A stretch of 64,000 nt of DNA from the NCBI RefSeq assembly GCF_000003815.2, contig NC_049986.1, positions 12,717,876 through 12,781,875 on the forward strand, written 5' to 3'. This document shows, piece after piece, positions 48,791 through 61,623 of this stretch (its first letter is position 1; each line of letters begins with the position of its first letter). Below the pieces are notes generated by a model. That model saw only the letters and a list, made by a program, of their open reading frames with translations, had not been told where the DNA came from and did not search any database. A program made the position numbers and the translations under genes. This DNA is from Branchiostoma floridae. Taxonomy: Eukaryota > Chordata > Leptocardii > Amphioxiformes > Branchiostomatidae.

Positions 48791-51700
48791 TTTTTTTTTT
48801 ATTTTATTTATTTATTCATCTCAAAACATGTGGGTAGCCCCTTCAACTTGTTTGAAGTTGATTTCCAAGGGGGCCCACTACATAAATAACAAAAACGAAA
48901 CGTGTTACATTCAGTAAGACAACCAGAGGACAACAAACAATATATACAAATAAACCGAAGCGTCTTTACCAAGAACAGTTGTCAAGGTCAACTAAAAACG
49001 TCAACGGTGGAGGTCAGAGGTCCATGTGCAGAGGAGTGTGTCTTAGGGCAGCTTTAAACTGCCGTAAAGTTGGTGCATATCTAATGTCTGCCGAAAGGGT
49101 ATTGTAATATGTTGCTCCTCTGTATGCAAATGTGCGGTGGCCAGCTGTGTTTGTGTAATTGGGTTTATGAAGCAAAGAGGCTTGTCTGGTGTTATGGCTG
49201 TGTAACAGGTAGTTGTGTACAAAGGTGGTATCCAAGTATGTCGGGACAAGCCCGTTAATACATTTAAAGACCATCACACACATGTGTTCCTTTCTCCGCT
49301 GCGTAAGAATTACTTCCAGTTGAGTCTGCTGTGTAGGTCTTGGACACTGGATCGTCGCTTCATTTGTAGGATGACCCTGGCAGCTCGATTTTGAAGAACC
49401 TGAAGTTGTCGCTGCTTGGTGATGTTACAATTTTCCCAAACAATGTCGCAATACTCAAGTAGTGGTAGAATCATGCATCTGTATAACATACTTGCAATGT
49501 TGACAGTGAGACATGATCTTAAGCGTCTTAGCAAACCTATTCTCTGTGATACCTTGGAACATACCATGTCAATGTGTTCGTTCCATGAGATATTGCAGTC
49601 AAGGAGAACACCTAGGTATTTGAATTGGTACACTTGTTCAACTGTTTCCTGATCAATTTGGAGTCTAAGTGGAGGTACTGCTCTTAGCTTCCCACTACTA
49701 CCGAATAGAATCCACTTAGTCTTAGCGACATTCAGTGTAAGACGATTTGAATGTAGCCATGTGGCAAGGTTTGCTAGTTCAGAGTTTAAGGTGTTCTCTA
49801 TGACTCTAGCGTCCTTGCTGGAACAGAAAATAGCAGTATCATCTGCATACAGACATACTTTACATACAGTAGAGACTGATGACGGTAAGTCGTTTATGTA
49901 CAGAATGAACAGTAGGGGGCCCAGAATAGAGCCCTGGGGTACCCCTAATGTAACTGGTAGGAAGTCGGATTCACAGCCATTTAGACTAACAGTTTGTTCT
50001 CTTCCAGCCAAGTAATCAGTGAACCAGTGATGCTCAACCCCATGTACACCAACCCAGGACAGTTTCTGTAGTAAGACATTCTGATCCACGGTGTCAAATG
50101 CCTTTTTCAGATCTAAGAAAACGGCCCCCACGAGTTTACCACTCGATATGTTGTGTAACATGTAATCTGTGGCATCAATAAGGGTTGTGGCTGTAGAATG
50201 TCCAGGTCTGAAACCTGACTGTTGGGTAGCAAGAATCTGGTGTTGGTGCAGATATTCTAAGAACTGCCCATGTACTTCCTTTTCAAATGCTTTCATAATC
50301 ACTGGTAACACTGAAATGGGTCTGTAGTTGTTTGGGTCATCTTGATCCCCCCCTTTGTGTATAGGTGTGACCCTGGCCCTTTTCCATTCTTTTGGAATGT
50401 GACCTGAGGAGAGGGACATGTTAAATATGTGAGTGACAGGTTTACAGATACAGGGAGCTGCAGCTTTCAATAGTCTTGAATGAATATGATCAAGACCTGT
50501 TGCCTTGTTGTTGCTCAATGTACTGAGTTTGTTAAACACAGAGTCATCATTAACCTGTTTGAATTGAAAGGTGGATGAGATCTGTCTGTACACTGTGGGG
50601 CACTGTAGGGTCAGTGTCTGTTGTGTGAACCTCTCTGCAAGCTTCCTGCCAACTGTAACAAAGAAGTTGTTAAAACAGTTTGCTATGCTGAGTGGATCAC
50701 AGAGATGTTGTCCTGCCCAGTTGAGAGTCTTTGTAATAACAGAGCTCTTTCTGGGTAAGATTTCCTTAACTGCTGTCCATATTCGGTTTGGTTCTGACGA
50801 GCAGTTTTCCAGCTTGTGTTGGCAGTAGTTGGCCTTTGCCTGCTTAACTAGTCTGTTTACTTTGTTCCGTGTGGCCCTGTAACCCTCCCAGTCTGTGCTG
50901 TCCCCAGTCTTCCGAGCCCTAGCTTTCATCTTGTCCCTTTCAAACATCATTTTCTTTATGTCTGCTGAGAGCCAGGGGGGCTGCATAGCTTTAGAGCGCT
51001 TGGAGATATAGGGAGCATGAATGTCACTAATGGTGATAAAGAAGGACTTAAATATTGACCATGCTTCTTCTACACAGGTAGCCTGGTAAACCGGGCTCCA
51101 ATCAAGAGCCTTAAGGTCAGTGAGAAAGTCCTCTTCTTGGAACTTTGTAAACTTGCGTGAGGTTACATACTTAGGGGCTGAGTTTGGGCGTTTACCCTTT
51201 CTAATACAGTACACTGCATAGTGATCGGAGAGGGTACAATTAACTACCCCATAGTCATTAACTCTATGTATGTCACTGCAGTAGACATGGTCTATAAGAC
51301 TACTCGAATGTTGGTTTACTCTAGTAGGTGTATTAATTACCTGCTGTAGTTGGAACTCACGGCTTAGGTATTTTAGAGACTTAGCACCTGGACTACTGTT
51401 TGAGTTAATGTCAACATTGAAATCGCCCAGAAGAAACAGTTCGGAGTCTGACTTGGTCAGACTCCATTTCTCAAGAGCATCCCTCAACAAGGAGAAAAAC
51501 TCCACAGGGCTTGATGGTGGTCTGTATATAGAAGCAATGGTGATGGGTTTAGTGTAAGGTATGTTTACTGTGCAGAAAACTGCCTCCAGGCCAGGCTGTT
51601 TTAGCTCAGGTACTTCTGTATGGCTGTAAGCCTCTGACACATATATGGCAACCCCACCCCCGTGTCTGTTCCTGTCATTTCTGTACAGGTGATAGCCCTC

Positions 51701-52264
51701 TATATGTAGCTCTGAGTCCAGGATCGTACTGTCCAGGTGGGTTTCACTAACCGTCATAACATCAACATTATTGGAAGACATAAATACATACAATTGATCC
51801 AACTTGCTATACAGACTACAGATATTGAGATGTACAATGGTTAGGCCCTTTGATGGAGGTATCTTATCAGTACTTTCCAAGATTTCTTCGTCATTCACAA
51901 TATCAGAGACGCTACTAGAAGTACTATTGTCATTGCTTGAAGAATCAAAAAATGAATCACTAAAGCAAGGAAGCATACAGGGGTTACAATACCAATACTG
52001 ATCTGAGTTCGCTAGGGTGAAGTATTCATGGGTATCCATACCCGTGCAATTTATATGAAACCACTTATCACATAAGTCGCAGCATATTCCCTTCTGATTC
52101 TTCCGCACACACTTATTACATATGCCACATGGGTCCTTAGGCCCAGGGTTGACTGCAACATCGCCAGACAAAATTAGCAAAGTGTGGAAACAGAGATGTA
52201 CACAGTTTACTGAAGTCGAAGTCACAGCATTTGAGGTGTTCTTTTCCCTGACATTTCCACCCAA
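48791..52264 (-). mobile_element. CR1-like non-LTR retrotransposon (LINE), nearly intact
   Basis: On the minus strand this is a long coding region followed by about 220 nt of 3' untranslated sequence and a simple A-rich tail of AATA-type repeats then A10 (48791-48820). I saw no target-site duplication. The 5' boundary beyond the ATG at 52264 is not defined; the next several hundred bases up to about 52750 may be its 5' untranslated region. No separate first ORF is visible. Non-LTR elements with an N-terminal PHD finger before the endonuclease are known among CR1-like families. Confidence 0.85.
49014..52264 (-). pseudogene. PHD finger-endonuclease-reverse transcriptase polyprotein, one frameshift
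   Basis: An open frame of 984 codons runs from 52264 to 49310. Residues about 46-96 form a PHD-type zinc finger (CGICNKC, CCDLCDKWFHINC, YWYCNPC). An apurinic-type endonuclease follows: LNICSLYSKLDQL, SETHLDS, GDFNVDIN and SDHYAVYC. The reverse transcriptase carries FRPGHSTATTL, VFLDLKKAFDTVD, GVPQGSILGPLLF and YADDTAIFC. After LNWK the frame stops at 49310, and the homologous C-terminus (MCVMVFKCINGLVPTYL) continues in another frame to a stop at 49014, so one base has probably been lost around 49310-49314. Apart from that the copy looks young. It could alternatively be a sequencing error. Confidence 0.85.
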
Positions 52265-53974
52265 TGGGAATAGCAGAGTACAAGTGTGGTGACTTAGTGT
52301 GACGGCACTGAAGTAGGTACAGTTGACATGGCCAGACAGTTTGTATACAGTGGAATTAGACTGAGACCAGTGACATGGCTCATGTTGATTACAGGATATG
52401 CAAACTGAAGTATGACTATGGCAAATGTTGCCAAATTCACGTACATGGATTTGGCCATCTTTGTGCAGAGAATGATATTACTATGCTAAAATATTATGTA
52501 GGACGGGAGTAAGGCAGAGTTACACAATTTGCATATCTTTACATAGGATTTATGGAATGCATCGCACAGGTGAGAAAATCATACAACTGGTATTGTAATA
52601 ACAAAAGTGAAACAAAGGTAAAGTATATATTACTCACCTCCAAGTGGTACCTCGTACTAAAATCTATAGCGTCAGCTGGAGAGACCCCTAAGAGTAAGAG
52701 GCCCGTCCGCCCTCCCCACAAACTGCGGGGACTGGAGGCTAGGGCAAAATTCAGTTGACTACGCCGTAGAGTTTGGGTTGGAAATAGGGTATGGTCACTA
52801 CCCAGTCAGCAGGAGTTCTTAAATACCTAAATTAACATTGTGGCTGTACTCTAATCGGTCAGTACTATGTAAGGACCCCTTTAAGCCACATTTCTTCATG
52901 ATCAGCCTATATTATGGTTTGCTATCAGTGGGTTCATCATTATCATGCTATTCACTCTATTTGGTCTTATTTGATCGATATATCATCAATGAAAGCTTTT
53001 GCAAGCAGGGTCTTGATTTTCTTAATTTGATTCTAATGAACAGTGCAGGATAGAAACAAATCTGTTATCTGACAATAGATATTTAATGTTGTCTGGTGCT
53101 AACTTAACACACATTACAATGATAGTTTGGGGCTGGGGCTGATGTTTTTCTTCAGTATAACAGTATGGAATTATTACTGGAATAGCTAGTTTTTCGTCGA
53201 CATTTTGCCATGTCAATGTTGTTGTCTGCACTTAACAAAATATGCCAAAGATACGCTCTTGTAAACACAACACATGATATGTTATCGGAAAATTTGCGGA
53301 GTTTACGGAGCAAGAAATCCACTGGAACGGAGACCACCCAAAGTTGGGTTGTGAACTGGAAGATATACTAGCCAAGCTGATACTCTTGAATTTCTATCAG
53401 CTCTGGCTTCAACAATCAACAACAACAAATTACTTTTCCTATTTCTTCTCCCCTTGCAAAACTTCTGGCCGTGGTTATGAAGCAAAGCCTGAGTGAAAGA
53501 GGAGTTGTCACGGATGACGGATTTGTAGGTGGCACAGATTTCACAGATGAAGAGGCCCTAAGAATAGATGGAACTGGTAAATTGAATTCCTGCCAAGGAA
53601 TCCCTCTGCTCTTTTGGTGATTTTCTTCATGTCTGGGGTGCAACAATGGGCTTGTCTTGAAGTCTACATAGGGTTTTTGTCACCTCAGCAAAAGCAGTGC
53701 CCACCCCTACAGGCACGTAAATGTGTGGAGAATTGGCGTATCTTATGGTACACTTTTCCCTCACTGGATGTTCTCATTTATAAATCGTTAAGTAGGCTCT
53801 GTTAGAGAAGATTTCGCGGCAAGGTTTTCTCCAGAGTGACAGGCGAAAAATCTTGATTCAGTGAGTTCTCTTGGTGGAAGGGTGAAGTCATCTTATGTTA
53901 GGAATTCATAACTCTCATGCCATTCTTCAGTCCTTTGCTCAAGTTCATTTTTCAGGCAGATTTTTTAAGAGGTT
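52265..53974. other. Right flank of LINE, one possible exon
   Basis: The first few hundred bases may be LINE 5' untranslated sequence. A possible small exon at 53475-53578 is listed separately. Nothing else recognised. Confidence 0.45.
53475..53578 (+). other. Possible isolated coding exon
   Basis: Plus-strand frame reads KQSLSERGVVTDDGFVGG and TDFTDEEALRIDGTG, a composition typical of soluble protein, followed by donor-like GTAAAT. I see no good acceptor before it and no neighbour exon, so it may be a pseudo-exon. Confidence 0.25.
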
Positions 53975-56121
53975 CCTCTGTGAAAATTCAAGCGTCTCAG
54001 ACGGCGAAACGCCGTTTGCGACAACCGTCCAAGGCGTCTTAAATTATTGGGACGCTTTGGACGGTTACGGCGGCGGACGGCATGGGACGGGCTTTTGAAC
54101 GCCCGACGAAACGTCCAAGACGGTCCGAACGGCATAACAAACGCTTGGACGCGTCTAGATTGGCACTTTAGACGCGTCCGGTCGGACGTTCGGGACGTCC
54201 GAGACGGCGTCTGAAAGCGGGCAGCCGGACGCTCCCGCGCTCCGTCGGGCGGGCCCCCCGCTGGGAACAGACGTCTCTGCGGACGGACCAGACGCCGATT
54301 GCGACGGACGTAAATGACGTAATCCAGGGTGCTGGGACGGATCGGACGCCGGTTGCGACGGGCATAAACGGCGTAATCCAGGCCGCTGGTACGGGCGGTA
54401 GCCTCCACCACGCCTTCCCACGGGGGGTACAGATCGCAAAATTCGACAGAAAATGGAATGAAAGGCCAAGAGGCTGTCATCGCTATATTATTAAAGGTTA
54501 ATATCTGGGCCAAACTCCTAGCAAAATATTTTTTCTTCAAGACACAGTTTTAGTTAGTCAGGCAGTACGGTAGAAACTCATAACGGGCCGGTGCATTTAA
54601 TTTGGAACGTGCGTAGACGGCTGCCCGGACGCCGTTTCTGACGCCGTCCGGTCACGGCTATAATTTTATGGCCTGTTGGGACAAGCGTTGCCACATACCA
54701 ATCAAACAAATATTCAGCCAGGCAGTGAATTGTAGAAGACCACCCACCACCGGGCCGTCAGGTTTAGCTAAAATCAAACACAACTTGAACAAATTTCTTC
54801 GTAAATTGTTTACACGTACTCCGCGGCGTTTAATCAACTTTGCTACATGTACGAAATTCAATCCGGCCTTCAATCGTGTCCGCGGCTTTTTGTGCCGCCG
54901 TGCCGACACGTTACATCAGAATGGACGAGCCCACATAACATCAAAGGTAAATACAGGACGTTTGAAATTTTCTATCGTAAATTTTAATTGCACCAGTATT
55001 TGCTAAAGACTGGATATATAAATGTGAAATAACGTTAAATTTTCTACAAAGATCATAAGTCATTTTTTTTATTTCGAGGTAGCGAAATAAAGTCTTCCGT
55101 TTCATAAGTTCCTAACCCCAAGTAGTTGGAAGAGCCGACTAAGATTTTGATTGGCACCGGCAAAATCGGTAGGTGCTATCTCATTATCTGTTGTCTAAAT
55201 CTACATTTTAACAGCATTATCATTCTTAATAGAAACAACAGATATTTTTTACAAGTATTCTACAACGTGTTCATAATTCTTTTTATTTTGTGGCATCAAA
55301 ACAAGATCCTAAATTTTATCATTTCTTCGCGTATGTGGGGAGGGCACCCGTAACAACAAGTCGTCGGTAAACTTTGCAACAGATGATTGTACAAAAAATT
55401 AGAATAAAATGCGAAGTATTCACTTACCGGCGCCTGCAAAGTATCGACAATCAGCTAACGGAAGAACCGCTGCTTCTTTTGACGTCTGTCACATCTGTGA
55501 TTTCTGCTGTCCAAGGTTTGCTGCTTCGAGTAAGTAGTATAATTTTTCCCCCTTGTCGGCGCACGACAAATAATTTTTGTACATTCTTTTTAGTCTAAAT
55601 AACGGATACAGTCATCGCCGTAAACCCAACCTCATCACAATGTCGTACAAACATCAGCTGCTACGTCTAGACGTGAAGTCCTTGGTCCAAAAGTGCGCAA
55701 AATTTAACAAACGGACATGAAATCCACAGAAATAGTCACCTTCTGAACATAAGTCCTGCAACCGCCGGAGTGTTCAACGGTCTGAAATTCGAATTCACCC
55801 GCTGAAATTGGCGCATGTGCAGAAGTTAAAACGTCATGTTTCCCGTGGGGATCATAAGAAAAGACGCAGCCGTCTGCCGGCGTCGGGTGACTAAGTATTT
55901 TATAGCCCCATCAGTGGCCGTCTCCGACGGCAATGGAAGGTCTTTCAGCCGTTCGGGCGTTCACCATAAAAACTGACAGAACGGCACGGACGCTCACGAT
56001 GTGTCCGCGGCCGTTTCGGACGGCAATGAACGCGTCCAGAACGTCTGAAACGCGCTCGGACGCCATTGGACGCTTGTAGACGCCGTCCGGGCAGTTTCGG
56101 ACGCTTGAATTTTCACAGAGG
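53975..56121. mobile_element. 2.1-kb TIR element with GACG-rich ends
   Basis: Starts CCTCTGTGAAAATTCAAGCG and ends with its complement. About 200-400 bp inside each end is crowded with GACGGC, GGACG and ACGTCC words on both strands, likely subterminal binding sites. A ~60-bp direct duplication (GCGACGG, then GCGTAATCCAGG) lies at 54285-54390. The frames at 53965-54540 (minus) and 54668-55006 (plus) are basic but match nothing I know. No transposase recognised. Confidence 0.75.
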
Positions 56122-59100
56122 TTGATTATGCCATGAGAGGTTTAATTTTAGCCGCGCTCCTAGCGGCCAGCCCCACATTGGTTGTAGGGGCCCGGGTCAT
56201 TAACCCCAGCCAGCAAGAAATTGTGTACACAGTCTAGTTGAATTTCTGGTCACATATTTTGTTTGAAGTTTGTTTTCAAACATGAAGTACCAGTAGAAGG
56301 TATGGGATCCGGGACATATCATGTTCTTGATGGGAGGCATCTGTTGCAACTTCGTAAATTCAGTTAATTACAATCCAACATAAAGACATTTTCAAATACT
56401 TAGAATTTATTTTCTCTTTTGAATTTTCTCTTTCTGATAAACCTCTGGTGTTTACTAGACAGAGGAGCCATGTAAACACAGGGTCGCTAAAGAATTTGTC
56501 ACCAAGTCATCAACGCCTTTTTCCATTGGTTTATCACAACTAGTCTTCCTGTGGATTGTCAATCACTTGTTGTTTGATAAGAAATGGTGGAGGGCATTGA
56601 TGTTCTCCAAGCAGATGTATTGTTTGGGCTTTCTTTGTTTTTCTTCTTGAATATAAGAGTGTCATGAATTCAATACACTAGGGTATTATAACTTTTATTG
56701 AAGAAAATACAGTACATGTATTAGCCATTGGATGATTTCAACTGACAAATTAACTCTTTCTTGGTTCGCATCTTCTTCATTTAAACTGTAATTTAGTATT
56801 TGTAAAGGACTTAAAATTCTCTTCATCATATTGGCTTGCTGTATATTAAATCTTAATGCATCCCATATCTTCTTCTATGAATAAAGTTTGACAACAATTG
56901 TCTGACCAAGCAAAAGATTACTAGAAAATTAACCTCACACAGGTTTTGATTATCAGTGATTTATCATCACACCCATCCATTAATCTTTTGTCAGGAACTG
57001 AAGTCTAAATGCCCTTATAAGATGTCATCTTTCCTTTATGGAAAATCTCCTGCCTAGACAACCAGATGGGTTGTGTTTATCATCCAAACAAAGATTCCTC
57101 CATCATAATTTATCTTATTTATTTGGGCTAATGATAATCCCCAATGTGCCCACCCCCCTCCTCCATCAAATCTTGTCACCACTCAATCGCTATCAGCTGG
57201 CTTGAAGGTTTTCACAGGTTTTTGAGAAGTGTTGCCGATGTTGTTATAACTTATATGCTGGCAGGAGGTAGTGGCAAGCCCAGAATTATGCAAAACCAGG
57301 CAGGCAATGGTGTACATTTGTGATATTGGTAATTATGGTAAAACCCAATTAAACGGCATTGCCGGTATGTGCAAAAAACAAAATATTTTGATACCATCTT
57401 TCTTATCACCTTCATATCATGGCTGTATTCAATTAGCATGATTTTCCCAAGTAATTACAAGTAATTTTCAAGCTGTAGAAGATTATGTCTAAAAAGTCTC
57501 GAAATGTAATTTTCATAAACAGCATTGAACTTGAAGATATTCATTAGTGTCTTACATTACTGCCTGCTTCTTATCTATATCAATAGAAAGCTTTGCCATA
57601 AGGGCTGTTTCTGTGAACTCAAAGCTGCCCCCCTCTCCATTACCCAAATGGTTCCTCCCACCAACAAACATTGTTGTAACACATGTGGGTCGCACAGTAC
57701 AGACCAGCACACTGCAGGGCCTGTACTGCTGCAGGGAGCCACTGGGCTAGCTGTCAACTCTTCCCCATGTGCACGTGCTGAGTTCACTTCCAAAGTCAAC
57801 TTTAAGTCTGCCAGGTTGGCAACATTTCTTCCTTGAAGTCATCTAGGGAATTCTCTATTGGCTTTGGAATTCTGTCGGTCTTCCTAATCTTTTGCCAGTT
57901 TTGGGTAAGTGCAATGCATTATTGTATTAATTCCTAAAGTATCTACTGTACTTGTAGTAGATAGAGGAATGTGTTGTAATTGCTTGTAGGTTCAGAAGTT
58001 GATGCTTTTAATTAGTGGTAGTACCTTGACAAGTGTCTGCTGCAGTTCACTGCTTCTGTACTGTGTTCCCCCTGAGGAATTTTCCTTGTTGACATGGTAA
58101 CTGGATAAAGGAACTTTCAAATGGTGGAAGGGTTTTTATCAGATGAGTAGTTCAATAAGAAAAGTTCCAGAAAAAGCTCTAAATGGTGGCTGTGTTTCCA
58201 GTGTTCAGGCAGGTAAACTGTTGTGTTGGTCGGGAATGTGGAGAAATGCTGGTATCTAGAGTACTGGTAATCTGTTTGCAGTATACCTGTTTATCTTGGC
58301 TATTTTGCTTATCTGTGTAGCCGTCCTTCCTTACCCTGCAGATTTGTTTTGCCCTGAGAGTGGCACTCCACTGGTCCTTGTTTATGCAGGGCCATGCGCC
58401 TACATGGGATATTGAAGTAGGCAGCGGTAAATAACATCAGTTCTGCTCTGTCTTTCAAACATCGGGGTCTTTGTACCACGGAAAACCTCACAGGATGCAG
58501 GATGCTAATTTGTATGTTTTCAAACTCTTCACTTAATTTTTTTCCTTTCACATCAAGTTGGATCTTTTATTGTAGGACCCTGGCAGCTGTTATGATTATG
58601 TAAGTTTGTTCCTGCATTGATTTTAATGGAAAGATTTATGAGCTTTTGTCTTTTCTTGTTAGTCAGAGTGGTTTTGCTCATGCCCACCGCCAGGAAGGTC
58701 AGTAAATGGGGACAGAAATTTTTGCTGGGCACACGTTTTGAATTTGAAACATGCCCATCTGTATAGTAGGAGTATGAGCCCCCATATTCATGGTAAAGCT
58801 TTGGAAAGCCAAGTTTTTTCACAGCTGTGTGTGTTTTCTCTGTGTAGCAGTTTTGTTTTTCTTCCTTGACCTTGAGTCTTGAAAAGGTATTGCAATTTGT
58901 GATAACATCTGGAATCCATGGCAATCGATCACTGAAAGAACTTTTTGAAAGTTGCGCCCAAACATGTACAGACTACAGGGTTCAAAAGACATCTTTGATC
59001 CTAGCTCCTTTGTAGCGTGAGCTGTTTTCATCTAGCCTGAACTTGGCTTAGACAAGTTTGAACCTCTAATGTTTGATCCAAATTATTTCCATGACTTTCC

Positions 59101-60229
59101 ATCAGGGGATCTCTCTTAATGTTAAACATCACTGGTTGTTTTGCAAAGATAATTGTTTGAAGACTTCGTTTTATGAATTTGAACTAAATCAAAGTAGATG
59201 TATCTTATTATTTTGACATTCATACATTGAGAAATGTATGTTTTTCTACTACCATAATAGTGGATTTGGTTGCCACTTTCCATTGGTAAATTTATTACTT
59301 TCTGGCCATACATTCAGCACATGTCACAGTTTTATGGCAATTTACACTAGTGCAAAAACAACTTGTGATCTGTATTTTATGATGCTCCCTTGTTCAAGAT
59401 TGTGATAGTTCATTTTTCCCTTTTTCACCAAATCCAAAGTGGTCTGTTGGTTCGTTATCAATCACTAAGTGTCCTCCTGATAGCTGGTGGTTAAATGAAT
59501 CAAAGGGACCATGAGATGTGTCCTGACGACTCCATTCAACCCAGGCTGGTGCCAGAGTAATTCCTCAGTCTGGCCCAAGTGGAACATAATTTGTAAACCC
59601 AGCATTTTGCTGACCCTGTGGTGTTCAGGTCTGGTCCCCCATCACAGTAGGAAGCTGAAAACCAATACTTCTGTAACCCCAGGAGCCAGCATGCGGCTTG
59701 TGCTAAAACCAGGACTGTTCCAGGTTCAGAGTCCAACTTCAGAATTGTCAATCCACCTCATGGATCAACGTTCTTCCTGCTGTAAGAAATTTGTCGACTG
59801 ACTGACAAAGAAGGACAAAGCGCTACTTTGCACTATTTTGTTTTGCATTTTTTGCAATATTTTAACCTATGCAAAAATCTTATTTTACAAGTTTTGGTGA
59901 TATGTAGAACATTACCAAATGTAGTAAATAAAGTATCTTGTTATGTGAAAGAAAACTTCAGGAAAGGGCTTTCCAGCATTATCTTCCACTTCTGTAAGCT
60001 TCTCCTATTGGGTCAGTTATGGTCAAAGTGAGTTGAGTCTTAATCAAAATGTATGTTTCTGACCTATAGAGAAGAGATGCTGTCCCAATCCAGTGGTGAC
60101 CATTTGTAGTCCAGTGCCAAGAATTTAAGTGGTCTAAGTTGACCTTGCACTGAGCAGCTTAAAAACCCGTTTGAAATTGAAATTGAAAGAAAAAAGTCAA
60201 AGAAGACTTCAAGTATTTTAAATACAAAA
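56122..60229. other. Gene-poor interval
   Basis: AT-rich and non-repetitive to the eye. The open frames present (for example 57525-57836 and 59511-59801) have no domain, start context or splice support. It may be intron of a gene outside the window. Confidence 0.5.
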
Positions 60230-60660
60230 TTAGATTGTGAAAGGAAAGAGGAGAAGCAAAATTTATGATCCACCTCCCCAGTGAATGATTGCCTGTCCAG
60301 TTTAGCCTAAGCAGCCCTCCTGGTGTGCAGCATTCAAACCTCTTTTCTTAAAAGATCTGTAACATCGCAAAGAAAAAAGGTAATCAAGTCTACAAAAATC
60401 TAATTTTGATAGGAAAAAAGGAAAAGCAAAGTTAAACATCCTCCCCAGTCAGTGATAGCCTGTCCAGTTTAGCCTGAGTTGTCCCCTTGGTTTGCAGCAT
60501 TCAAACCTCTTTTCAAAAATGATCTGTAACATGCAGAGAAAAAAGGCAATCAAGTCTACAAAATCAAATTTTGATCGATAAAATGGAGAAAACACAATTT
60601 ATCGTCCTCCCCTGATAGCCTGAGCTGTCCCCTGGTGTGCAGCATTCCTGAGAGACTGGT
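60230..60660. repeat. Tandem repeat, about 2.5 units of ~145-170 bp
   Basis: GTGTGCAGCATTC-type words recur at about 60323, 60490 and 60633, with TGCCTGTCCAGTTTAGCCT or TAGCCTGTCCAGTTTAGCC, AATCAAGTCTACAAA and CTAATTTTGAT or CAAATTTTGAT between. Confidence 0.8.
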
Positions 60661-61623
60661 TCCCAGGGGGCGGGTCACTGGCCGCATAATCTGAACTACT
60701 TCTCCTGAACAAATCCTTCTGTCAGGGTCCAACAGTTCTGTAGATCCTATTTCATGTCAGACATTCTGCACAAGTCACAGTGTGGGAGAGAAAGAAAAGT
60801 GGAGTATGAGAGACCATGGCGGTCAGTTTATGACTGAAATGAGCATTGAGGTATCATAATCAATTAGCGCTAATTAGTATCTCATCCTGAATATAGGTAT
60901 GAAACCATGCAATTGATTTAAATCCCTTGTTGTTTTGTTTGCTCAAACTACCAGCAATGTCCAAAGTCCCTAGATTTAGGATGAGGCCTTGTTCCAGTTC
61001 TTCTGCTCCCAGTATGTCCTACTTCATACCTGTAGTTTTTGTAGCGCACCAACCCTGGTATCTGAGTACATGCAGATTTTTGCCCCAAATGTTTCACAGT
61101 GTGTAGGATGTCATCCACACATCTGACTGTTAACCTCTGTGAAGGCATTTTTCTCTTATCTTGTTTAGGTTGAAAAAAAAACTACCAGTATTTTCTTTAA
61201 TGGGTCTATCCTGTGCTTGTTGAAAAGATAAAGGTTAACTAATTAATTGTCATTTACATATATATGATACTACCCAGAACTTTTTACATTGACCCAATAC
61301 TTCATATATCATGATGCTGTTCATAGTTAGGAAGAAGATCTTATTCAATATCTTCTGTTTTTCCAACCAGCTCATCTAGTATCTCAATGGGGGAGCACAG
61401 GTTTTATTTTTCCTCCATGCCCTGATTACGTCGGAAGGAATCTGGTAAACAAGTAATCAAGTCATTAAAGTTGTGTGGCCTTACAGGTGACCAAACCAGT
61501 AGTGTACTCGCAGCTGTTGCTTGTACAGCACTGCCTCTCCAAACACCTCAATAACCTACAGGATTGAGGAGCAATCAGCAAATGATACGTCTGGCCATTT
61601 TTAGTATCTCTCAGTCAAGTAAG

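Noticed and set aside
53965-54540. Minus-strand 191-codon Arg/Pro-rich frame
   Set aside because: It lies in the GACG-rich end of a transposon, where base composition alone keeps frames open, and contains a direct repeat. No known family.
54668-55006. Plus-strand 112-codon basic frame inside the 2.1-kb element
   Set aside because: No transposase or other motif, and no second copy to show conservation.
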